Origin: an uncultured Pelagibacteraceae bacterium
Lineage (GTDB): Bacteria > Pseudomonadota > Alphaproteobacteria > Pelagibacterales > Pelagibacteraceae
Assembly (NCBI GenBank): GCA_902547215.1
Contig: CACCNI010000001.1
Location: 23,501-87,500, forward strand
Direction: 5' to 3'
Length of the DNA stretch: 64,000 nucleotides
The position numbers and the translations under genes are program-made. The notes under the pieces are model-generated. The model was not told where the DNA came from. It made no database searches and saw nothing but the letters and a program-made list of their open reading frames with translations. Positions 53,985 to 63,081 of the stretch are shown here, one piece after another. Within the stretch, counting starts at the first letter, position 1. Each line of letters opens with the position of its first letter.

Positions 53985-55289
53985 ATGAAATCTACTAAAA
54001 AATTATGGATGCAGTGCAAATTATTAATACCTGGAGGTAATGGATTGATTTCAAAAAGACCTGAAAGATATTCTGAAGATAAATGGCCAACATTTTATAA
54101 AAAAAGTAAAGGACTAAACGTATGGGATTTAAATGGAAAAAAATATAAAGATATGTCTCAAATGGGTATCGGAACCTGCGTCTTGGGATATGCAAATCAT
54201 TACATAGACAGAAGAGTAAAAAAAGCAATAGATATGGGAGTTAATAGTACTTTAAATAGCACTGAGGAATTAAAACTAGCAAAAAAGATTCTTAAACATG
54301 ACAAATTTGCTCAAAAGGTAAAATTTGCAAGAGGTGGAGGTGAGGCAATGGCAATAGCCGTAAGAATTGCAAGAGCTGCACAAAAAAAAGATTTCGTCGC
54401 ATTTAGTGGTTATCATGGTTGGTATGATTGGTACTTAGCAACTAATTTAAAAGGTAAAAATAGATTGAAAAATCATCTATTGCCCGGCTTAGAACCCTTG
54501 GGTGTTCCAAAAGCTCTTAAAAACACAATTTTTGGATTTAAATATAATGACTGCGATGATTTTAAGAAGAGGGTAAAAAATAAAAATTTAGCTGCCATCG
54601 TTATAGAGGGTTGTAGATTTCAAAATCCAAATAGAAAGTTTGTCAGAGAAATAAATAAGTTTTGCAAAATCAATAATGTTTGCTTAATTGTAGACGAAAT
54701 TACGTCTGGCTGGCGCAGTACTATTGGAGGCGTATACAAAAAATTTGGCTTGAAACCAGATATTGTTATTTACGGGAAAGGAATTGGTAACGGTTATGCG
54801 ATATCCTGTATTGTTGGGAAAAAAAAATATTTAAATTACGCAAATGAATCTTTTATAAGTAGCACTGCATGGACTGAGAGAATAGGCTTCGTTGCTGCCA
54901 ATTCAACCATAGATTTTTTTTTAAAAAATAATGTCCACTTGGAAATTGAAAAAAACGGAGAGTATTTAATAAATAAGTGGAGGTTATTGAGCACAAAGCA
55001 CGGTCTAAAAATTAATTTTTCAGAAAATCCAGCGTTAGCATCTTTTTACTTTGGCTATTCCAATCAAGTAAACTCTAAAATTTATAAGTTTTTTACTGAT
55101 CGAATGTTAGATTATAATTATCTTGCAAATAATAGTATTTATTTGTCATATGCCCACAAAAAAAAGGAATTAGATAGCTACCTTAAAATTTGTGATAAAA
55201 TTTTCAAAGAAATAAGAGATTTGGTTAATAATGATAGTAAAATATATAAACTTAAGTCTAGGAAAGAAAGTTTCAAAAGACTTACCTAA
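53985..55289 (+). CDS. Class III aminotransferase, glutamate-1-semialdehyde aminomutase-like
   Basis: VKFARGGGEAMAIAVRIARAA, FSGYHGWYDWYLA, IVDEITSGWR, DIVIYGKGIGNGYA. Confidence 0.9.
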   Translation: MKSTKKLWMQCKLLIPGGNGLISKRPERYSEDKWPTFYKKSKGLNVWDLNGKKYKDMSQMGIGTCVLGYANHYIDRRVKKAIDMGVNSTLNSTEELKLAKKILKHDKFAQKVKFARGGGEAMAIAVRIARAAQKKDFVAFSGYHGWYDWYLATNLKGKNRLKNHLLPGLEPLGVPKALKNTIFGFKYNDCDDFKKRVKNKNLAAIVIEGCRFQNPNRKFVREINKFCKINNVCLIVDEITSGWRSTIGGVYKKFGLKPDIVIYGKGIGNGYAISCIVGKKKYLNYANESFISSTAWTERIGFVAANSTIDFFLKNNVHLEIEKNGEYLINKWRLLSTKHGLKINFSENPALASFYFGYSNQVNSKIYKFFTDRMLDYNYLANNSIYLSYAHKKKELDSYLKICDKIFKEIRDLVNNDSKIYKLKSRKESFKRLT

Positions 55290-56053
55290 TGAACGATTGT
55301 ATATTAGTTCAAGCAAGAACAGGTTCCCAGAGATTAAAAAACAAAATTTTGTTAAAAATACAAGGTAAAACTGTTCTAGAGATATTAATATCTAGGCTTA
55401 AAAAGTGTAAGAAAATACAGAACTTAATAATAGTCACAACAAAAAAACCTAAAGATGATATTATTATAAGAATTTGTAAAAAAAATAAAATTGACTTTTT
55501 CAGAGGTTCCGAGAATAACCTTATTAATAGATATTATAAATGTGCAAAATATTATAAAGTAGACAATATCATAAGAATTACATCTGACTGTGTTCTTATT
55601 GATCCTAAAATAATCGATAAATTATATTCAGTTTTTAAAGCAAAAAAATTGGATTATGTGTCAAACACTACACCGCCTAATAAAAGTACTTTTCCTGATG
55701 GAACTGATGTTGAGATATTTTCATTTAATGTTTTGAAAAAATTAAATCGAGTTTGTAAATCTAAAAGTGATAAAGAGCATTTAACTGATTACATTTGGCG
55801 TGATAGTAAATTTAATACTTACACATTGAAGAATAAACTGGACTTATCTAAATTTAAATACTCTCTTGATTATAAATCTGACTACAACTCTATAAAAAAA
55901 ATTTTTAATATTTTAAAAAAAAAGAAAAAATTTGGATATATGATGGAAGTAATAAAAATTGTGAAAAAAAATAAAAAAATGCTATCCTTAATGAAGCGCT
56001 CACGAGAAATGTATTTAAAAAATAAAAAAATAAATCAAACCAAGTATTTATAA
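55289..56053 (+). CDS. SpsF/NeuA-like cytidylyltransferase
   Basis: LVQARTGSQRLKNKILLKIQGKTVLEILISRL, RITSDCVLIDPKIID; start codon overlaps upstream stop. Confidence 0.85.
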   Translation: MNDCILVQARTGSQRLKNKILLKIQGKTVLEILISRLKKCKKIQNLIIVTTKKPKDDIIIRICKKNKIDFFRGSENNLINRYYKCAKYYKVDNIIRITSDCVLIDPKIIDKLYSVFKAKKLDYVSNTTPPNKSTFPDGTDVEIFSFNVLKKLNRVCKSKSDKEHLTDYIWRDSKFNTYTLKNKLDLSKFKYSLDYKSDYNSIKKIFNILKKKKKFGYMMEVIKIVKKNKKMLSLMKRSREMYLKNKKINQTKYL

Positions 56054-56243
56054 AATAAAACACGCAAAATTAAGCTCTAAAACTTTAAAACAAATAATTT
56101 TCTTAAAAAAAAAGAGGGGGATTACAGCTTTAAATCACTTTTTTTGTGGATTTAAAATAATTTAAAAGAGATATTAACATTAGAATAGTTTAATATTAAA
56201 TAGAAATTACTAAAATATATATATAAAAATTTAAAGTATATTA

Positions 56244-57164
56244 TTGATGAAAATTATTTATTTAATACCGACATATAATGATGAAGATAGTTTAATCAAA
56301 CTTATAAATGAAATTAATACAATTCATGCAGATTTTGAAAACAACTTTTTGATTATAAATGATGGTTCAGAAAAAAAATATGAAAAATTAAAAGATTTAA
56401 ATAATGTTAACGAATTATATGTAAAGTTAAATCAAGGCAATCAAATATGTATCGGTATTGGTTTAAGTTATCTTTTAGAAAATGATTTAAAATTTGATTT
56501 CTTAATAATCATGGACGGTGACGGTGAAGATGACCCTAAGTATATAAAGAATTTAATTAATACTGCCAAAAAAAATGATAATAATGACATTATCTTTGCA
56601 TCAAGAGGTACAAGGCAAGAGGGGTATCTTTATAAATTTTTCTACTTTTGGTATAAAATTTTCTTTAGGATATTAACTGGTCAAAAAATACATTTTGGAA
56701 ATTACAGTTGCATTCCATATAGATTATTAAATAAATTTGAGTACATCAAAGAGATTTACACTCATTACAGCGCCAGTATAATAAAATCAAAAATACCTTA
56801 TAAGTCAATAATATGTAATAAAGGGCATAGATATTTTCATACCTCAAAATTGAATTTTTATGGTTTCGTAAAACATGCGTTAAAATCGTTTTCTGTTTTT
56901 AGTGACGTAGTTTTAATGAGAATGTTATTTTTTTGTTTTATTGGTTTTTTTTTAAGCACAATTGGAATTGTATTATTGATAATTTTAAAATTTTTTTATT
57001 CTGAGGTTTTATTGGGATGGACATCAAACATGATATTGGGTTTTTCTATAATTGATGTAATATTTTTTTTATCTCTGGTTTTAACTCTGATAAATTTAAT
57101 TAAAAATAAAGAAACAAATTATAATTTTAAGTTAAAAAATTTTTATAAGGAATTTATTGATTAA
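56244..57164 (+). CDS. Family 2 glycosyltransferase with C-terminal TM helices
   Basis: YLIPTYNDEDSLIKLINEI, IINDGSEKK, IIMDGDGEDDPKYI. Confidence 0.85.
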   Translation: MMKIIYLIPTYNDEDSLIKLINEINTIHADFENNFLIINDGSEKKYEKLKDLNNVNELYVKLNQGNQICIGIGLSYLLENDLKFDFLIIMDGDGEDDPKYIKNLINTAKKNDNNDIIFASRGTRQEGYLYKFFYFWYKIFFRILTGQKIHFGNYSCIPYRLLNKFEYIKEIYTHYSASIIKSKIPYKSIICNKGHRYFHTSKLNFYGFVKHALKSFSVFSDVVLMRMLFFCFIGFFLSTIGIVLLIILKFFYSEVLLGWTSNMILGFSIIDVIFFLSLVLTLINLIKNKETNYNFKLKNFYKEFID

Positions 57165-57172
57165 GGGTTTAA

Positions 57173-57865
57173 ATGAACAAACTTCACTCTCAAATGGAAA
57201 TTTTCTTCAATACGCCAAATTGGAAGAATTACTGGATAAAAGATATCAAACAATATTCTACCGGAAATATAATGGAAGTTGGAAGTGGACTTGGGTCAAA
57301 TTTATTTTTTTTTAAAAAAATATTGAAATTTAAAAAATTAACTTGTCTAGAACCAGAAAAAAAATTATTTAAAAAGTTAATAGAAATAAATAAATCCGAA
57401 AACAAGAATATTTTTTTTATTAATAAATCGCTTAGTAAGATAAAAAACAAAAATAAATTTGACACAATATTATACGCTGACGTGTTAGAGCATATCAAAA
57501 ATGATAATAAAGAGGTTATGTTAGCTAAAAAATTTTTGAAAACAGGGGGTAGACTAATATTTCTTTGTCCCGCCCACAATTTTTTGTTCACCCAATTTGA
57601 TAAAAATGTTGGTCACTATAGAAGGTATAATAAGAAAATGTTTTCTAATTTATTGCCAGATAATATGAAAATTGAAAAAATATATTATTTAGACTCTTGT
57701 GGTTTTTTTTTAAGTCTTTTAAATAAAATTATACTGAATAGAAATCCCAAAGAGCATGAAATTAAAACTTGGGATAAATATATAGTTCCAATTTCGACCA
57801 TTTTCGACAAAATTACATTTAATTTTTTTGGTAAATCAATAGTTTGTATATATAAAAATTCTTAA
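57173..57865 (+). CDS. SAM-dependent methyltransferase
   Basis: NIMEVGSGLGSNLFFFK, FDTILYADVLEHIKNDNKEV, HYRRYNKKMF. Confidence 0.87.
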   Translation: MNKLHSQMEIFFNTPNWKNYWIKDIKQYSTGNIMEVGSGLGSNLFFFKKILKFKKLTCLEPEKKLFKKLIEINKSENKNIFFINKSLSKIKNKNKFDTILYADVLEHIKNDNKEVMLAKKFLKTGGRLIFLCPAHNFLFTQFDKNVGHYRRYNKKMFSNLLPDNMKIEKIYYLDSCGFFLSLLNKIILNRNPKEHEIKTWDKYIVPISTIFDKITFNFFGKSIVCIYKNS

Positions 57866-57868
57866 TAA

Positions 57869-60424
57869 ATGAAAAAAATAGTGATTACAGGTGGCTTAGG
57901 TTACATTGGTAGTGAGCTTTGTAAAATTTACTCAGGTTACAGTTGGTTATATGACATTAAAGTTATTGATAATAGATTTATATCAGGACGAGTAAATCAA
58001 CTAAGAAAGTGGAACATGAAATTTTTTCATGGAGACATTCTAGATCAGGAATTGATAAAAAAGTTATGTCATGATGCTGATGTAGTACATCATTTAGCAG
58101 GTATAACGTCTGTACCAAGAGTCGCTAGTGAGGCTAATAAAGAAAAAGAAAAGGAGATCGAAATTAATGCAATTGAGGGTACTCAAAATATATTAAATGC
58201 GATTAGAGACGATTGTAAAATAATAATGCCATCTTCACATGTGGTTTATGAAGGTTTAAAAGATGTAAAATTAAATATTAAAGAAGACGAAGTAACTTGC
58301 CCTAAATTATCCTATGGAAAATCAAAAGATGCAAACGAAAAACAATTAAAAAAATCAGGAAAGAACTATATAATTTTAAGATTAGGTTCTGTCTACGGTT
58401 ATTCAGAAGATGCGACACGTTTAGATATAATGACAAATCTTTTTTGTAAACTCTCTTCACAAAATAAAACCTTAAAACTTTTTGCAGGTGGAAGGCAAAT
58501 TAAAAGCCTAATTCCTGTTATTGATGTTGCCAGGTGTTTTAAATTTATGGAGGAAAGAAAAGATATTAATTATGAAATATTTAATACTTCTAAAGATACT
58601 GTGACTGTAAAAAAAGTTTCTGAAATATGTAGAAAATATAACCCTAAGACTAAAATACTAGAAACTAATGATGAAGTTCCTAATTTAGGATTTTCATTGT
58701 CAAACAAAAAACTTTTAAAAACAGGATTTAAATTTCTTTACAGTTTGGATGAGAGCATAAGAGATATGATAACAAAATTATCAAAACAAAGCTTAGTAAA
58801 AGATATTGAATATGTTCAAAGTGGAACAGATGAATTTGTTGATAGCAGGGGCAAGATAAGTAACTTTGAATTAACTGAGCCAGTGAACATGATTGGATTA
58901 ATTGACTCAAAAAAAGGCACATTGAGGGCTAATCATTTTCATCCTCAACAAGAACAAAAATGTTTATTCACAAAAGGACAAATAATTGAGGTTTTTAAGG
59001 ATCTATTAAATCCAAATTCTCCAAAAATTACTCAGGTAGTTAACGCGGGACAAATTTCAATAATAAAACCAAATATAGCACATACAATGATTTTTTCTAA
59101 AGATACTACGTTTTTAAATTTAGTTAGAGGTGAAAGAGAACACAAAAACTATGGAATTACTCATACAATTAAGCATATTTTTGTTGACGAAAAAGAGAAA
59201 AATTTACTCTTAAGTTGTTATAAATTTGAATGTAGATCTTGCGGCAGTAATAGACTTCAAAGATTTATATCTTTAGGATATCAGCCTCTTGCAAACAATC
59301 TTTTAAAAAAAAGAGAGGAAAAAACAGATTTTTATCCTTTAGAGGTAAATTATTGTGATAAATGTCACAATTGTCAGCTATCAGTAGCTGTAGATCCAAA
59401 GAAAATGTTCTCAAACTATTTATATACATCCTCAACATCAAAGAAGTTTAGAGATCATTTTTCTAAAGCTGCTAATAAATATATCGATGAATTTAAGCTT
59501 AAACCAAATAAGTCTTATATAATTGATGTTGGTAGTAATGATGGAATAGCACTTAAGCCCTTTAAAGACAAAAAGTTCAAAAGAATTTTAGGTATTGAGC
59601 CTGCAAAAAATTTATCAAAATTAGCAAATAAAAATAAAATTAAAACATTTAATGGTTTCCTCAATAATCAAAATATGACAAAAATAAAAAAGAATGCTGA
59701 TTTGGTTTTAGCATCAAATGTATTTGCTCATTCTGACGATCTTACAGGCATGGCAAAATGTATGATAGGGCTATTAAAAAAAAACGGAAATTTAATAATA
59801 GAGGTACAATATTTGGTTGATACACTCAAAGAACTTACTTTTGATAATATTTATCATGAACATTATAATTATTGGTCACTAACTTCATTAACAAATTTTT
59901 TCAAAAAATTAAATACAAAAATTTATAGAGCTGAGAAAATAAATACTCACGGAGGTTCTTTAAGGATTTATTTAAACAAAAACAAAAATATTAAGGTAGA
60001 AAAAAGTGTGAATAGAATTTTAAAAGAGGAAGAAAAATTTGGCATAAAAAAATTTCAAACTTACAAAATTTTTGGTGAAAAGATCAATAAGATAAGAGAA
60101 AATATTAATAAAAACTTAGACAAAATAATAAATAAAAATAACAATATAATTGGATACGGGTCTCCAGCAAAGGCAACGACTTTTTTAAATTTTTTTGGTA
60201 TTAATAATAAAAAGTTAAAATATGTAGTAGAGGATAACATCCTAAAACAAAACAAATTTATACCAGGTGTAAAAATTAAAATTGTAAATAAGAAAAAATT
60301 TTATGGGAAAAAAAATACCGTATTAGTATTAGCCTGGAATTTTTTTGAAGAAATAAAAGCATCAAATAAAAAATTAGGTAATAAATTTATTAATATTAAA
60401 GATTTGGAAAAGAATAATTTATAA
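57869..60424 (+). CDS. Tri-domain protein: extended SDR + cupin + zinc-binding C-methyltransferase
   Basis: TGGLGYIGSELC, YGKSKDANEKQL (SDR); RANHFHPQQEQKCLFTKGQIIEVF (cupin); CRSCGSNRLQRFISLGYQPLANNLL...CDKCHNCQL, IDVGSNDGIALKPFK, GYGSPAKATTFLNFFG (C-methyltransferase). Confidence 0.88.
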   Translation: MKKIVITGGLGYIGSELCKIYSGYSWLYDIKVIDNRFISGRVNQLRKWNMKFFHGDILDQELIKKLCHDADVVHHLAGITSVPRVASEANKEKEKEIEINAIEGTQNILNAIRDDCKIIMPSSHVVYEGLKDVKLNIKEDEVTCPKLSYGKSKDANEKQLKKSGKNYIILRLGSVYGYSEDATRLDIMTNLFCKLSSQNKTLKLFAGGRQIKSLIPVIDVARCFKFMEERKDINYEIFNTSKDTVTVKKVSEICRKYNPKTKILETNDEVPNLGFSLSNKKLLKTGFKFLYSLDESIRDMITKLSKQSLVKDIEYVQSGTDEFVDSRGKISNFELTEPVNMIGLIDSKKGTLRANHFHPQQEQKCLFTKGQIIEVFKDLLNPNSPKITQVVNAGQISIIKPNIAHTMIFSKDTTFLNLVRGEREHKNYGITHTIKHIFVDEKEKNLLLSCYKFECRSCGSNRLQRFISLGYQPLANNLLKKREEKTDFYPLEVNYCDKCHNCQLSVAVDPKKMFSNYLYTSSTSKKFRDHFSKAANKYIDEFKLKPNKSYIIDVGSNDGIALKPFKDKKFKRILGIEPAKNLSKLANKNKIKTFNGFLNNQNMTKIKKNADLVLASNVFAHSDDLTGMAKCMIGLLKKNGNLIIEVQYLVDTLKELTFDNIYHEHYNYWSLTSLTNFFKKLNTKIYRAEKINTHGGSLRIYLNKNKNIKVEKSVNRILKEEEKFGIKKFQTYKIFGEKINKIRENINKNLDKIINKNNNIIGYGSPAKATTFLNFFGINNKKLKYVVEDNILKQNKFIPGVKIKIVNKKKFYGKKNTVLVLAWNFFEEIKASNKKLGNKFINIKDLEKNNL

Positions 60425-60436
60425 ATATTTCAAATA

Positions 60437-62035
60437 ATGGAAAAAATTCGGATCTTTCTAACAAATAAAATAAAATCAATACAATTTTTTGCTTTTTTTC
60501 TGTATTTAATTATTGGGATCAATATCACGAAAGATTATGGAATAAGTTACGATGAAGTAGAGTATCGACAACAAGGATTTATAGTCCTTAATTATGTTGG
60601 AGAAAAACTTTTTCCTGAAAAAACTCAAAAAATTGCCGAGAAAAGAAAAATTAAATTCACAAAAATAGATGAATATAAGTGGGGTGGCTCAAATAATTAT
60701 AAAATACAACATACATTTAATGCCCTTCTCGAATTTATATTTATGAGAAATGCTAACAAGTCAGAAGTTTATTATTTTAGACATTATATAAATTTTATAA
60801 TATCCTTAATGACAGTAATAATTTTCTATAAAATCTTAAGGTTAAATTTTAACCACGTAATATCTACTATTGGATCACTAGCATTTGTATTATCTCCTAG
60901 AATTTTTGCAGATTTTTTTTATAGTCCTAACGATATTTGGTCACTGTTTTCTCTAGTTTGTTGTCTTTATTGTATGTTGAATTTTTTAAAGAATAAAAAA
61001 TTAAAATACTTTTATTTATTTCCGATTTTTTTATGTATAGCAATAAACATTAGATATATAAATTTTTACGTATATCCAATTTTCTTAATATTTCTATTTT
61101 ATTTTAATAAATTCGATCTTCAACTATTTAAAAAATTATCTAATCAGTTATTAATATTAATTTCTTCTTTAGTAATAATTACTCCCGAAATTTGGTATAA
61201 TCCTAAAAATCTTTTTATAAATTTTTTTTCACAATTGAATTGGAATTATCCTACTGAGATTATGTTTAATGGAAAACTAATTTTGTCCTCAGAAGTACCT
61301 TGGTATTATATTTTAGAATGGATAATCATAAGTACTCCAAGTATGACTTTATTTTTATTTTTTGTTGGAATAATTTTATTTTTAGTAGATCTTTCTAATA
61401 ATATTATTTTAAAAAAAAATTTAAAATCCTTGCAGAATGAAAGTATAATTTTTTTATTTCTTATAATTCCAATTTTTGCATTTATTGTATTTAAGCCAGA
61501 TATATTTAACGGATGGAGACATTTTTATTTCTTAAATATTTCTGTAATTTATTTCGTGTGTTATTCATTAAAAAATTTATATAAAATTAAACTTAAGTTT
61601 TTTAGGGAGTTCTTTTATTCAGTTTTAATGATTAATTTTGTCTTAATATTAAATTGGATGATTGTAAATCATCCCTATCAAAATATTTTTTTTAATAATA
61701 TCTCCAAAAAATACGCAGAAAATTTTGAACTAGATTATTGGGGCTTATCTAACATTGAGTCTTTAAAATATCTGTTATCTATTGAGAATGGTACTTTTCA
61801 AATTTCTAATTTTGAAGACTCAAGAGCAGATTTCTCCTTAAATTTACTTGATCAAAATCAAAATAAAATTAAATTTGGTAAAGCAAATGACATTCGCTCA
61901 AAATATTTAATTTCACATAAAAACAAGGGTTTTAATGATGAATATTTTATAAAAAGAGGTTTACAAGTCATTAAAGAAATTAAAGTCGACAATATTGTTA
62001 TTAACAGAATTATTACACAAAAAGAAAATAATTAA
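60437..62035 (+). CDS. Multi-TM glycosyltransferase-like membrane protein (PMT/ArnT-like topology)
   Basis: Multiple TM segments; GISYDEVEYRQQGFIVLNYVG; FNGWRHFYFLNISVIYFV. Confidence 0.55.
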   Translation: MEKIRIFLTNKIKSIQFFAFFLYLIIGINITKDYGISYDEVEYRQQGFIVLNYVGEKLFPEKTQKIAEKRKIKFTKIDEYKWGGSNNYKIQHTFNALLEFIFMRNANKSEVYYFRHYINFIISLMTVIIFYKILRLNFNHVISTIGSLAFVLSPRIFADFFYSPNDIWSLFSLVCCLYCMLNFLKNKKLKYFYLFPIFLCIAINIRYINFYVYPIFLIFLFYFNKFDLQLFKKLSNQLLILISSLVIITPEIWYNPKNLFINFFSQLNWNYPTEIMFNGKLILSSEVPWYYILEWIIISTPSMTLFLFFVGIILFLVDLSNNIILKKNLKSLQNESIIFLFLIIPIFAFIVFKPDIFNGWRHFYFLNISVIYFVCYSLKNLYKIKLKFFREFFYSVLMINFVLILNWMIVNHPYQNIFFNNISKKYAENFELDYWGLSNIESLKYLLSIENGTFQISNFEDSRADFSLNLLDQNQNKIKFGKANDIRSKYLISHKNKGFNDEYFIKRGLQVIKEIKVDNIVINRIITQKENN

Positions 62036-62103
62036 AATTAAACCTTCTTTTTGCAACAAATTTGACCTTTGTTCATATATATTTTCCTTAGAAAATTATT
62101 TTT

Positions 62104-62961
62104 TTAATCAGTATGTCTTCTATAAGGTTTTATTTGTTGTTCTATTTCTCTTAATCTCATCTCAGGCTTTCCGAGTATAGTTTCCATACGCCTAATATTT
62201 TTTACCATTTCAGTTAGTGTACTAGGATCTGCAGATAAAGCATGGTCAGGCCCTTCGTCTTGAGTATTAAGTGTAAAATGTTTTTCAATTATTTTTGCTC
62301 CAGACGCAACCGCCATTACTGGAATTTCAACACCGATTGTGTGATCTGAATAGCCTACCGGCCCCGAATGATATGTCTTTAAAAGATTTATCAATGATAA
62401 GTTAGCCTCTTTCGATGGTGTTGGATAAGATGATATGCAATGCAATAAAGCCAATTCACAACCTGATCCATCATCTTTTCCTCCAAGTGATTTCCACGCA
62501 TCACCAAGCTCTTTTACATTAGTCATTCCAGTAGACATTATCACAGGCTTTTTTGTACTAGCTACTTTTCTTAGTAAAGAGTGATTAACGGTATCAAAAC
62601 TTGCAATTTTATAAGCTGGGCAGTTTACTGACTCCAAAAAATCTACTGACTCGTCATCAAAAGGTGTACTAAAAATAGTGATTCCATTATTTTTACCATG
62701 TTTAATACATTTCTCTTGTTGATCAAAACTAAGTTCTGAATCTTTTAGAATTTTAAATATAGGGGAGTCAACTGCAACTCTCTTTTCGGTTAAATAGCTT
62801 TGCATTTTGACTGCATTTGCTCCAGCAGATTTTGCTTCATCAATTAATTTTATTGCCTTGTCTAGATCACCACCGTGATTAATTCCTATTTCAGCAACTA
62901 TATAAGTTTGATTTTTTTCACCAATTTCATAACCGTCAATATTTATTGATTTTCTATTCAT
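62104..62961 (-). CDS. NeuB-family nonulosonic acid synthase lacking the C-terminal SAF domain
   Basis: YIVAEIGINHGGDLDKAIKLIDEAKSAGANAVKMQ, FSTPFDDESVDFLE, YKIASFD, STGMTN, LLHCISSYPTP, GYSDHTIG, EKHFTL; ends at QQIKPYRRHTD (285 aa). Confidence 0.9.
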   Translation of the reverse strand: MNRKSINIDGYEIGEKNQTYIVAEIGINHGGDLDKAIKLIDEAKSAGANAVKMQSYLTEKRVAVDSPIFKILKDSELSFDQQEKCIKHGKNNGITIFSTPFDDESVDFLESVNCPAYKIASFDTVNHSLLRKVASTKKPVIMSTGMTNVKELGDAWKSLGGKDDGSGCELALLHCISSYPTPSKEANLSLINLLKTYHSGPVGYSDHTIGVEIPVMAVASGAKIIEKHFTLNTQDEGPDHALSADPSTLTEMVKNIRRMETILGKPEMRLREIEQQIKPYRRHTD

Positions 62962-63081
62962 AATAATTTTTTTTTAATACCTATATATCAATTAATATAT
63001 ATTTTTAAAATTAAAAGTATAATAAATTAAAATCTATGACAATTAATACTAATTTTGAGTTAGTTTTATTTCATAAAATGC

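Noticed and set aside
56054-56243. Intergenic AT-rich stretch as a possible small RNA
   Set aside because: No convincing stem, promoter or family motif could be supported by eye.
61995-62180. 61-aa + strand ORF
   Set aside because: Spans the ends of two convergent real genes; no coding signal.
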